Source: Marchantia polymorpha subsp. ruderalis (lineage: Eukaryota; Streptophyta; Marchantiopsida; Marchantiales; Marchantiaceae). From it: 64,000 bases of DNA. Of this stretch, positions 32,201 through 44,628 are shown in pieces. Under the pieces are notes generated by a model that ran no database searches, was not told the origin of the DNA, and worked only from the letters and a program-made list of their open reading frames with translations. The translations under genes and the position numbers were made by a program. Positions within the stretch are counted from its first letter, which is position 1; every line of letters starts with the position of its first letter. The DNA lies in contig AP031358.1 of the NCBI GenBank assembly GCA_037833965.1, positions 2,178,001-2,242,000 on the forward strand, given 5' to 3'.

Positions 32201-35200
32201 ACAAATGAAAGGAAACTCAAGAACTCTAGCGTGGAATAAGAGCCTTTGGGTAGATGAGCATAATTTACCTCGAATACCGTCGAGTTCTGGGCAGACTGCC
32301 AACATCTATTAAGCTGGTAGTAATCTTTTGTTTTCTTCACTATTAGTAAGCTGCAATTGACATAATCTCGTAGGGAATTGATCCTCCGTAGGATCCTCCT
32401 ACGACATGGTCCCTGCATGGACGACTTCAAATCCACTGGCGCTTATCGAGTCAATGTGAAGGGGTGATTGCTGGCACGAAGACTTAGTGCACTATTCTTA
32501 TCAGCGGATTCTTAGCAGAATCTAGTGCGACGTAGTCATTGTAGGGAAGACCTGAAATCCATTGGTGCTCCAACTCCATCTTTAAGTCAACGTGAAATGG
32601 TAACTGCAGGTACTAACACTTCGTGCACAATTCGATTCGGCAGAATTTCACTTCCTCCCTCGTTTACCACATATTGAAAAGATATTCTGACGTTCTCCGA
32701 GAGGAAACATACGTCGCCTCGATTCGACATATCGTCATTGCACGCGTGTCAGGGACACATGATGAACGCCGCTGTGGCAAGAGCCCACGGCAGACCGTCA
32801 CGAGGTTCATTGTACTGACCGCTTTGCGGCACACTTTTATTTGATTCAATTGCATGAGCGGTGATATCACCAAACATTATTCGGTGTGTCCGAGGCAACT
32901 TTTGAGCGGCACTGAGGTCGATGGTTGCTGGACTCGGGTCGCTGCCCGGTCGCTGCAGCGCTAGCAGTCGGGCCTGGCATCTTTTCCAGCTCACGAACTA
33001 CAGAAAAGTTAACGAATATTTCGTAATAATTACTATAGATCGGCCGACATAGAGTTTCAATCTGTCTCGACTTACCCTCAAACTTCGGGAGATTCCTCGA
33101 GAATGAATGAGAATAGTGTCGGCCAAGATAGCGAGGTCGAAACGCTGAAATTCATTCACAATATTACAGCTCCCCGGGCAGAGTCTGTGGGCAGGTAAAC
33201 TGTACCCAGATCTAGAGAACAATATTTGAATAAAAGCGAGCAGTGAAAATAATTTTCGTTGCATGAAATTTTTTTTCCAGAGAAGCTTGATTTCCTGAAG
33301 CGTTTGTCAATAATAACCTTTAAATTCTACAGCCCTGCCCTACGAGGATTTGAGTCATTGGGTCTTCGTCGTTTTCTCGACATTCATTGCCCGCTGCCCC
33401 TCTCGATGAACATTTATGGATGGACATGTGTCGTTAGAAGCTGATCCAAAATTCGTTCGATCATTGATTCAGTGTGCGATAAATCTATGTAGCCTGCAAA
33501 ATCGATGCCTAATTTATAAGAGTTCGAGCTTCTGGTCTTTCACTCTAGTCTGTCACAATCCTTAGAATCTCAGTACAGTACAGTGAATAGACACAGCCCG
33601 ATTGGCTTAACCCGCCTTCGCCGTCCAAGATCAACCTCGATAAGTGTGGCCTTGTAATTGAACCTTTCAGCCGACGCGGACATGGGAAGAAGTCAAGCTT
33701 GTCCGTCTGTTCGGTGGTTTGTTCAGGTTCTCAGCTTCCGTTTAGCCAATTGTAAGCCAAAATTTCTTTGAAGTTTCTCGAGGGTGACGCCATGTTGCAT
33801 CCATAGTTGGCGACCTCTAGAGTCCTGAACAGTGCGAGAGGTCCGTGATTTTTCTGAGGTTTTGAGGCCAAGAACAAGTGATGATTCCTTGAGACACTGC
33901 ATTTATCGAAGTTTTCGAGCTCTTACTTAGCCTACGATCCAATCCTCCAAACTTTCGAGAGTAGAACGCAGTTCCTACAGCCTACTTCTCCAAGTCGTGG
34001 CCTCCCTGACAGAAAAAAATTCGCCCATACTTATCGTGGACACTCTTCGTGCCACCACTGGGGAAGATTTCAAGGAGGGGTCTCGAAGGGTACGATGAAG
34101 AAAGTTTAAGAGTTGGGGCATGAGGGAATATTTTTCCAGGTTTTGGGGGTTTGAGGAAGTGGAAACCTGTTCATATGACAAAGTTTACAGCAAAATCTTT
34201 CAGGATAGATGTAGGGCCCTTGAGCTGATGTGTCGAGAGCTGGAGCCGATGGCGGCTGGACATGCTCAGATTCCGGGTGACGTACACAAGAGTTGACTAT
34301 CTGCATGAGGATAGCGTAGCTTTTAGGTTGTTGACACCGTGTTGAACAAACAGTGATCTATTGACATTATCGTATGCGTCTGCCTACGGTTGGTAAAATT
34401 TCTTTTCCTTGCGAACGCTTCTGAAGTTGACTCGGCTTACATGTCTGGATTTCTTTCACTGAATTGGTGATGAGACCCTTTTATTTAACCGTAAGTTCAG
34501 TCCAGAGCTGTGGAAGCTTGTTATCTGTAATGTCTGTGCTCTATGCAAGTCAGCAGGTTGTTCGTAAAGGCTTCCCTTCACTGAGATTCCACACCATCAT
34601 GCCAGCACCTGAATTTTGAAGTTTCCTCTCGAGAATATTGAAAGAAAATGCCTCAATCGCACTTCGAATCGAGGGAGACTTTCCTTTTAGTGAATAATCA
34701 GCCGTCGAGATTGGCCTTCCTACCCGTGAGTGAGGGTGATCAATAGTTCGTGGCAACATCTACTCACTGGCCAGATCACTTATACAGAATGTAAATTTAA
34801 ATATTCTCCAGCGTTCGTCAGATGTTCTTTGTGTTAAGTCTGCCTTGATAAAGATCCTCAATATTGCAAATCTTCTGCGAGCGATCAAGAGAAGACAAAG
34901 CGAGCCTGACCTGGACGTCCCTCTCTAGGCCTGATGGTGGTCATGACTCTCTCACAAGCCACTTGTAGAGCAGATCGCGCTCACTCCAGGTCTGTTATCG
35001 ATGTACCTTCCCCATTTGTTTCTACGAAAAAGTCTTGAGCTGGAGTGACTTTACGCACTGATTTTACAGGTTTTATATTGGTATCTCTAGAGGAAGCCCA
35101 CGTCGCACGGCAGAAATTGACTCTATTGGCACTTAAGGTGTTTGCGAGGAAAACCTGCTAACACCTGAAGTTCCATGTGCCCGTTCCTTCATCCGAGGAT

Positions 35201-35500
35201 CTCACATGTTTTACAATCCATCTAAAGCGTTAAACTCCTCCTCAGACAATGAGCTGGAATTGAGTATCCGAGCCTTCAAATTGAACACTTTTCCCTTTCC
35301 AGTATAGAATATAAAATACTGATTTTTACCCATCAACAGGGACAATGCTGTTTAAACGATACCGTGACTTGTTCAATAATCTGTCCATTGAATAGGATTC
35401 AGATGTATTATATCAAAGAATTGGTCGGACAGGACATCCATGGACTCACGCGTGGGCCTGAATCCCCGGAGCACCTCAGAGGGCTGAAGAACGCCCAGCC
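32201..35500. other. Spacer without a recognised gene
   Basis: Mixed-composition sequence. Overlapping minus-strand frames at 33975-34306 carry no motif I can name. No repeat family or RNA gene was recognised. Confidence 0.4.
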
Positions 35501-35507
35501 TATATAA
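35501..35507 (+). promoter_or_regulatory. Candidate TATA box upstream of the LPR-like gene
   Basis: TATATAA followed by GCAGCC lies in otherwise balanced sequence, about 590 bp before the ATG at 36096. If used, it would give a long 5' UTR or imply a 5' UTR intron. No other convincing TATA element lies between it and the gene, so the assignment is by position and consensus only. Confidence 0.35.
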
Positions 35508-36095
35508 GCAGCCCTCGAAGCTTTATAATCTCAGTAGCCAGATGTGTCCGACTGTCCTGGCAGTAAGGCCCGAGGCGGGGTAACAAAGCGCTTACATGAC
35601 AGTCCTCGCGTAATTCTCATCAAAGCACAGACTGGACTCGTGGGCTCTGGCTGCTGCCTACTTTGCAAAAACAAAATAGCTCCAATTCTTTACAAACTCG
35701 TCTACGCCAGAGTTTGCCGCTTTGTTTTGAGTGCTTTTCTGTCTTCCATTTCGTGGCCTTTCAATCTTCATTCATTCTAGTTCACCATAGAGTGTCGTGT
35801 TTTGATTAAATTTCCCTAGACATCCAAAAGCAAAAAATAGATTTCGCCTCGGGTCTTCTAACAAGTACGAGGTTTCCTGTCAGAAAAAGAGAGTAGGGGA
35901 AAAAGTTTTTTAGTAGCTAAGTTTCAGTGAGTCAGTCGTCACGGTTGCCAGTTTTTTTTTGACACTGGCAGCACTAGGACGGGAAAAAATCCAGACTTCG
36001 TCCTTCAGATTTCGACTACCAGCTGCTGATCGATCAGGATTCCAATCCAAGGTTCAGATTCTGATCAACTCGGTTTCAAAATCTTATATATCAAG

Positions 36096-38159
36096 ATGGG
36101 GAGGAGCTGCAGAAGGACTGCGAGCTCGGCATTTCCACCCACATTCGCCAGGATTTGTCACATCGCCTTGCTGTTCGTGCTGTTGGCTCCCACCTGCGTC
36201 ATACGGGCTCAAGACGGCCACTCAGTTTGCGGGAATCTATCGGCTTCACCAACACTAACACCATTCGTGGAACCATTACCCATTCTTCCAACCATAGACA
36301 TCTCCACCGGCGTCCCGATAACTCTCGGTGCATACAAAATCTCTCAAGTACGTGCGAGATCGTCACTACTCTCATACACACATCCATTCTCTTCACTCTT
36401 ACCGAATTCCTCATGATCTCGTCATCACGGCCCATTCATTAAATCGAAGTCTGGTTTGGTCTGGTTCCGATTGGTGGTGGGGTTTCTTCGTCTCCACGAG
36501 TCCATTCGGCCAAAATTGTCTCCTCAGTAGCCTCTTTTATGTTTTACGGTAGATCAGATTGGAGTGATCAGCGAGAGTGATAAGGAATCGAGGATGAGTG
36601 AGTCTGACATTGGACAATTGCTGCCATGTATCGTCCATCCACAGAGCGTCCATCCCGACCTCCCGAATACGACGTTCTACGGCTTTGGGACGAGCCCAGA
36701 GACGGCGACGTACCCAGGGCCGACGCTGGAGGCCCAGAAGGACGTGCGGTCGTACGTCCGCTTCGAGAACCACATCACTGACGCGGAGCACATCTTCGTG
36801 GTGGATCGGACGCTCCACCACGCCAACCCGGCGCGCGGCGGGGTTCCGATCAGCGTCCATCTGCACGGCGCCGACAGCGAGAGCAGGTACGACGGGCACC
36901 CGGAGGCCTGGCACACGGCTGCCGGCGACCGAGGCAAGGCCTTCGTCACGCTGGACAACGAGTACCCGAACGAACAGCCCGCCAGTCCGCTGTGGTACCA
37001 CGACCACACCGTCGGCCTGACGCGACTGAACGTGGCCGCGGGGCTCGTCGGCCTCTACTTCATCCGGAGCAAGGCCGAGGAGCCGCCGTTCCTGCCCTGC
37101 GGTGAGTACGAGATACCGATGGTCCTCCAGGACAAGCAGTTCTTCCCCAACGGGTCCATCAATTTCCCGGACGTCGGGGTAGTTCCCGACATGTATCCGC
37201 AGTGGTGCCCGGACTACACCGGTGACACGATTCTCGTCAACGGCAAGGCGTGGCCGTATCTCGACGTGTACCGCGGTGTATACCGACTGCGCATCCTGAA
37301 CGGGGCAAACTCGCGGTCTTTCACTCTGGCCTTCAGCGACCCCCGGATCAAGTTTCTCCAGATTGGCACGGACGGCGGCTACCTCTGGAAACCCGTCGAG
37401 CTGCAGAACATCACCCTCGCGCCGGCCTACCGCGTCGACGTGCTGGTGGACTTCCGGTCGGTACCCTGCGGCTCCAGCGTGTTCCTGAACAACTCTGCCG
37501 TGGACACCGTGCTGTCGAACGGTACCACGCCTACCACGAACAGCGTTATGAAGTTCAACGTGGTCGAGCGGCCGCCCGGGTCGCCGGACCAGTACGTGGA
37601 GATCCCGGAGTTCTTCGGGCCCGTGCCGAATGTGTCGGCTTTGGCCGCCGGGGCCGCGTACCGGAACGTGAACTTGACGGTCGTGGTGCCCCCCAAGGGC
37701 AACATCTCCTTCCTGCTGAGCGACAAGCACTGGGTCGAGCCGGCCACTGAGACCCCTCACATATACAGCACGGAGATCTGGGACATCTTCCACCTCATCT
37801 CGAGCGGGAGTCACCCCATCCACCTTCATCTCGTCAATTTCCTGGTGATGCACACGCAGGCCTACAACTTCACTCGATTCAACGCCAGCGAGTGCTCGCT
37901 TCTGCTGCCGTACACGGAGCCCAGCAGCTGCTTCCTCGGCCCTCCGCGGCCCCCGCAGCCGACCGAGATCGGATGGAAGGACACCATTATTGTGGAGCAT
38001 GGCACCGTGATGAGGCTGCTCGTCCCGTTCACCACCAGGTCCGGTGCAAAGTACTCCTTCGATCCCACGACCTTTCCCGGATACGTGTGGCATTGCCACA
38101 ATCTCGACCACGAGGACAACGACATGATGAGGCCGCTCTTGTTCCTGCCTCCCGTTTAG
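36096..38159 (+). CDS. LPR1-type multicopper ferroxidase (bilirubin-oxidase-like), secreted
   Basis: Exon 1 begins at the ATG at 36096. Exon 2 starts after TAG at 36552 and runs to the TAG at 38159. Frame continuity requires the donor at 36351|GTGCGA rather than the stronger-looking GTACGT four bases earlier. This gives about 620 aa. Residues ~18-38 are a hydrophobic signal peptide ending VIRAQ. Copper ligands are complete: HLH at ~188-190, WYHDH with HDH at ~235-237, HPIHLH at ~506-511, and HCHNLDHEDNDM at ~599-610 with the T1 cysteine and axial methionine. YGFGTS..TYPGPTLEA and PLWYHDHTVGLTRLNVAAGLVGLY match plant LPR1/LPR2 and bacterial BOD/CotA-type oxidases rather than laccases. In Arabidopsis, LPR1 oxidises Fe(II) in the apoplast during phosphate sensing; the same role here is inferred. 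Exon 2 is far more GC-rich than exon 1 and the flanks. Confidence 0.9.
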
Positions 38160-41100
38160 ACTGACAATGTACTTACAGTACGTAGGATTCTGATAATGAT
38201 CAATTGGAGATCATTTGATACTCCTTCAGCATTCATGGAGGATTATCTTCATTTGCGCGACTCCAGCTGCAGTCTAGAATCCCAAGCTGGATTCGGGATT
38301 TCTAGTAGGGAGGACGATGCAGAAAGGTTTAAACCTGGAGTAGGTTGATTGCTAGGTCCGCTTGCTGATACGTACACAGTGAATAGCCAATTAGTTCAGT
38401 TCACACCGATGGATTCGGAGGAATCGAGCCCGATTGATTGTATCTGGCGATGCGACTCATCGACGAGGCCTTAATTTCGAACTCCGTCCATTACTTTGCC
38501 TCGTGTATATAGAGACCACTGCCTTAATGCGGTGGATTTGAGGAACGCAACAATCATTGAACAGTTTGATCAACCCCAGTGAATGAACGAGAAACCTTGG
38601 AAAACATATCTCAGAGATCTCTCTGGTAGCAGTAGTCTAGTCTGAAGTTGTACAGGTATCTGGCCCTTAGCAAATTCTCGATGAATTTATTCTTCACAAT
38701 TTAGCAATCTGAGCTCGGTTTGAGCAATCCTACCTTCCTTGGACTACTTGTCTTTCGTTGCCACGATTCTGACTGTCTGGTTTTGTTGTCAGAAGCCTGG
38801 ACATATGAGTATGTGTGAGTTACCGTATCGGCCGGAAAGTTCGTGTAATGAACCACCACGACATTGCCCGCCAGTAGAGTGATAAAAGTCTCGTCCTGGG
38901 AGACTCTAGGGATGCCGACGGGCTAAACCCTCAGGCAATATTGAAGTTCTCTGCATTTTCCAGCACAGAGACACCAGCTTTAGTGCAGAAAATGCTCGCT
39001 GACCTTCAACGAGCCAACAAGTCAGGCGTGAATATAGTACGAGTATATTTGCTACAGAGAGACTTCGCATCCAGCTAAAACCAGCTGGCAGTTAGTAGAG
39101 GATGATCCAGAAGTCCGAGACTCTCCTCTACTAAATGTCTTAATGTGACGCACTGAAACATCGTTGGACATAGGCATTAACATTTCACGGCATGAGCTGA
39201 TTGAGTGGATGAAAGTCCACAAGGCCCAGAAACGGCAGGTTCCCTTCGGATGAAAAAACAACTCGTCAAGGCGAGGACCATGTCAGGGCGTCGTTTCAGA
39301 GGTACATTTCCGAATCTATACTGATAATGAAAGCTATAAACTGTGCTCAATTGCTTTCATTGATAGAAATTACTCACAAGTATTCATTTATGAGTATTTT
39401 ATATCACTGAAAATGTGGAATTTTTAGTAAATCTGCCTGAGTCATACTCAACCACTTTTATTTCTTTTATAAAATACTTGTATTTAGAAGAGCAGAATAT
39501 GACGTTCTGCTGTAGCAACTGGAAATCCTGACTCAAAGAGGGGAGAGAGTTTTCTGTAACTCAGTGTGAACGACAACAAAAACACCCAATCAAATGACGT
39601 TATAGATCAGATGACGTTATTGATGACGAGATTACATTTCCAGCTGGGAAAAATTCGAATGTGATACTGCATTCACGTAAGATTTGGAATCCCAGTTAGC
39701 AGAGATTCTGTGTCTACGTGATAAGCAACTGGCCGTAAATGCTGAACGCGTTGCATGCCTTCGGAATTACTCTTTCAAGTGATAGATCACAAGGAGAATT
39801 CAACTTGTTATGATGATACTTATACCCTCGCTCAAATCTTGCCTCAGCAATGTCTAACAACTTTGGTTGCCAAACGTACTACGACTGGTCAACGAAATGA
39901 TTTCCTTACCATTGATCCCTTCGTCCTGAACCTTTGGAATCCCAGTCTCCTCTTTTCGTTGATAACGTGACCATGTCCACGCGGCATTGTATTTGCCCAA
40001 AAGGTCCACGCGCAAACAGCATCACCAGATATGGAACAGCACTGTGTGATCCTCATGCTTTGCATAATCATGATAGGGGATTCTGAGGTAAGCCCTATTT
40101 CAGATTCCTGCAGAAGGAGCATGTTCGCATAATCTCTATCAGCCTACTCAGGTCAACTGTTGAATACTTGTTCTAATAGTTGTCACCGTTTTACTAGTTC
40201 AGATCCATCTTCCTGCTATACCTGTATTATTGTTGTGACGAAATATATTCTCATGCTATTTAGGTGCAGGACTCAAGGACTAGGGAAGAGTCAGCTTGGC
40301 TACGTTCTAGCGTGATACCAGTTTATTTTTAAAAAAATTGTAGGTTCTACTTCATAGTTAACCCAACAGACCTCAATTGCTACTATTCTGGACCTCAAAC
40401 GTGCCCCCTTTTCCAATCGATTTCTCCTACAATGCTAAATTTCGTGCTCCGATTTAACTGCGTCCTTGTTCCTCAACTACAAGCAAGATCATCTTTAGTG
40501 TGTGACAAAGGTGTGTGATTTAACTGCGTCCTTGTTCCTTAACTACAAGCAAGATTTTCTTTAGTGTGTGACAAAGTAGTGTGAGTACCGCTACTTTGGG
40601 ATTGAAGACACCGTACATTTGAAATAGTCTAACATTTCATCTAATCTGCAACCGAACACAGATAACCACGGAATTATAGACAGACGAATCTCGTCCAAAG
40701 CTAATTTTGAAAGGGCCGAGGCTCTAGATGAGCTTCCAGATGTTTGCTGGCTGTGAAATATCTGAACGTTATGCTTTCATACTATCACGGCAAGCCTCAT
40801 CTGACTTGATTTCTCAAAAGGAATAACTGACTACCATTCGAATGATGTGTACCCTAAAGAGAAAACAGGCTGACAATAGTTTATCAAGTCGACCATGAAG
40901 AATCTTCATACAACATTTATTCGTACTCCTGGAGCTTACCAAGTTGTATGAGCATGTTCTGCTTGATATTTCTTATCCATGTAGTCTAGCACAAAATAAA
41001 TGTCGTAACTATCGTATATTATCTCACGCTCTTGCCTGGATTTAAACGAAGCACTCCATATCAAAGGTCAGAGAATAATGCCAAAATTGCTGCAAACTTG

Positions 41101-44100
41101 GTAATTGTGAAAAGTTCTGTAACTATTTGCCCACACGATGAATTCTTCTTCTGATAAGGACAATACATTACGAAACTCGAGGTTTCCTCATCACTTTCAT
41201 CTCACTTATAATCTGGTCGTCTAAGGGAAGGAAAGGAGAGAACTAGGGAGGTCTGAAACAAACAACATATCTGCCAAGCTATGTGTGCATCTTCGTTCAT
41301 TAGATGCTAAGAGCATCGTGTAATGGAAACTCGTTGCTTTTTTCCAGCAATGATGTTTACACCTCACTCACCTATCTCTCTAGGATCTCCTTTATGTGAG
41401 CAATGAGAGAAAACCAACGGAAATCAATTCAAGGATGAATTAATCATCATTGGGAACGACCCTTATATCCAACATATAACGATCCAACTCTTGAAAGTTT
41501 CTGGTATAAGCAGGTTCAGTAATCTCATGAACATGTCTCAAAGTTTGACTAAATTACAAATTAAGGTTAGACAACAAGCAGTTTGCAATTCAAGAGCGAC
41601 CTATTTCGTCAGCTAGAAATAAGGTGAATGAAAGGCTTGCATACTGGTAGTAATGCCATGCACTCACTGTATGGCAAGGTTGTATCGAGCACCATCATGT
41701 GGAGCATGAAGAAAACACTGATCCTCCCCTACAACTCAGTTACGATAGATTTGAACGTAGTGATAAAAAATGAATCGAGAAGTTTATATCAAGTGCTAAA
41801 AGCATTTACAATCAATCAACACTTGAACATTTTTTCTTGTGACGAAATATCTGTGAATTTGTAAACCGGTAAAAGAAAAACCTATGGTAAGCTCTCTGTA
41901 TAAAGTACACCTATTCTATAAAGTACAAAGTACAAATAAGATGTACTTTATACGGAGGTTCTATTGTACATCAAAATCTCCATAGTTTTTTTGTAAGAAT
42001 CATATGTGTCTTGTTAACTGTAATTATGTTTGGCTTCTAGTTAGGGTTCAGACTATATAGAGTTTGGCATCCTTTTGAGATAGTTTGAAGTGTTTTATAG
42101 TCTGTTCCAATCACCCAATTTAGAGTAGATTCCAGCACATATAACAGATGGAGCGCTATATGGATAGCTAGCGGTAGTGACGTATCTAAAAAGTGATGCG
42201 GGAGTCTTACTTCTTGATCCATTTTCCCACAAATGCTCCACCACCTTTGACGTAAAACGTCTTGTGTATCTCCAATCAGAAGCCAAACATTTGACCCAGG
42301 AGGTCTAGAGTGGAATGATATTTAATGCAGGACGACTGTTGCGAAGGCCAGATGATGAAAATCTACACCTGAGCATCATCTAAACTGCTTGTGGTCGGAG
42401 CATGCAAACATCCAAAATCTGGTTGTACAAACTCATTGTACCCCGCAATCAAGCTGTGGGTCTCGCTCAACTTTGGTTAAGGTTTAGTTGGAGTAATAGA
42501 AATGTAGCTTTCTGGATTATATTGGTAATGAATTGGTATATAAATGAATGATGTGCGGGTATAGAATCGAGTAATGATTCCTTCTCATTTCCCTTCATCC
42601 CAATGACCATGATTCTCATATGGGTGAAGACTCTTTACAACTGCGAAATCTACGTGTGTAGGTGATCATCCGTTACAGAGAAATAGCCTATTCCAATTGA
42701 AACCCATTATTGCTACAATCCAACCATGCTTTATTAATGATATGCTTGAGAATGTCCACTCCGTACGAGGTAAGGAACTGCAACGAGAATCACATTTCCC
42801 ATGATTTTAAAGAAACCAGGTCCTGCATCCTTTATAAATTTGAACTCGAAGTTAAACTCGGATATTCTGTAAGAGATAAGGTAACTGAACGTCCACAAGC
42901 AATCCAACTGCCAAAGGATTCGTGACAAGTCAGAGCGTGTTTGCGCTTTACATTGTGCTGAGATCACAGCCAGCACAACGCAGTGTGTATCACAGTGAAC
43001 ATCAGCTAATCAACCTTGAGATGACACATCGCTTAATGCTGGGATGTGGATGATGTTTTCTGCATGTTCAACAGGTTCTAGGAGGGCAGCGAAGCACCCT
43101 CCTCGAATACCTTCGAATAGTAAGAATAAGATGGGAAGCATCGAGACAAAAGATGAGACATGCGGAACAAAAAAATTACTGGACAGTAGTGGTGATTACT
43201 GACACGATTGAATCAAACCTGTACCATCCACTGCATCTTTGAATACGAGGGAAATGTCTCCCAAGAGGAGATTATCTCCTCCATGCAGTCAGAAGCATGG
43301 TTGTGGTACAGTACTTGGGTAGTTCACATTTTTGAAAACAAATTGGTCTTATAACTCTCTTGGTCCAGCCAGAAAGAGTTTCTCTCATCTCAGCGAAACA
43401 GGACAAGTTTCAGCCCTTTACAGGAGAAATTATTCGAGACTGTTAGCTTCTAATACTTCCACTTTGTCTAGCATATGATGCTTGAAGCCTTCATTAATTG
43501 ATACTTTGCGCTCTACTTTGCCCCTGTAATTCGGAGCTGGTATGGACTGCTGTAGTATGGATCAAAATTTATATAATAATCGGACATACAGTAATTCGGC
43601 ACGTGGATAGTAATATCAGGCGCATAATAAATCTTCATATCGGATCACTTGCACGAGATAGGTGATGGAAGGTTGTGATTTCATTAGAACCTTATTGGCA
43701 GCAACAAATTTTCTTCTTTCCGCATTACAATCCTTGTTGGTTTCTGATCGTGGCAGCATCGAGATTTGTTGAAAAACTTTGTCAATATAAATGTTATCTC
43801 ATGGCCCTGTTTTTCAACCTGTCCAGCAACTCGAGTAGCAACAGGGTCCACAAATGGTAGAAGTCAAAGTAAAGAAAGTACGGAATAAGAACTTCATTGG
43901 ATGGCATAGTTAGAGGTTCAACTTAGAGAGAACGTTGAAGGCTTGTAGCAGAGATTGAGAGCCACCAAAAGGAGTTTGTGCGGCAAGGTTAAATGAGAAG
44001 TAGAGATTTGTGCTGAAGTGTTCGTGTACCCGTGTGATGCATTCGAAGTGAAGGAGCTTGCCACCTAAGGAATGTTGTGAAAACTTCTGGTACAAAGAAG

Positions 44101-44628
44101 GTCCCTAATCAGATTCACATGATTTGCGAATTTCTGAGCTTCATAGATCGTAGATTGCAGATGAACATTTAGGAGAAGCAATTGATTGTAGAAGAATTGC
44201 TCTCTTGTTCAAACACGGCTACTCCCTCATTGGAAACATAGCATGTTTATTTCCTGTACATTGTACAGTTGTTGAACCTTCATTATACAACAACAGATTA
44301 TTTAGGGATATGTATCGAAATTCAACTTGGCCATCCCAACGTTACGATCAAAACGACTTCATCCCCACGTTTCAATAAAAATGATTTCATCATATTGAGA
44401 CTTGCAACAAGACATACTGAACACTCTGCCCTCCAAAAGTAATCTTGATAGTTTAACGGAACACTGATTTCTTCAGAAACATAACTGCACCATTGATATC
44501 ATTACATACATTATAAAAGGCTTGTAAAAGTGAAAACTATAAGGACGATAATGCAAAGGAGTATATTGCATGAGGGACTAAACATATGCTTGTCAATTGT
44601 ATATTGACATTCTAACCTCTAGAAAATC
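38160..44628. other. Long spacer without a recognised gene
   Basis: About 6.5 kb of AT-leaning sequence between the LPR-like gene and the 3' end of the Roco gene. Frames are short and overlap on both strands. The only structured feature found is a 66-bp duplication at 40451-40582. Confidence 0.5.
40451..40582 (+). repeat. Tandem duplication of a 66-bp unit
   Basis: GATTTAACTGCGTCCTTGTT begins at 40451 and again at 40517. The two copies differ at only a few positions through CTTTAGTGTGTGACAAAG. No coding frame spans them. Confidence 0.88.

Noticed and set aside
36537..38111. 524-codon open frame antisense to the LPR-like gene
   Set aside because: It mirrors a GC-rich coding exon whose sense frame has complete copper motifs; the antisense product is low-complexity, and long antisense frames are expected there.
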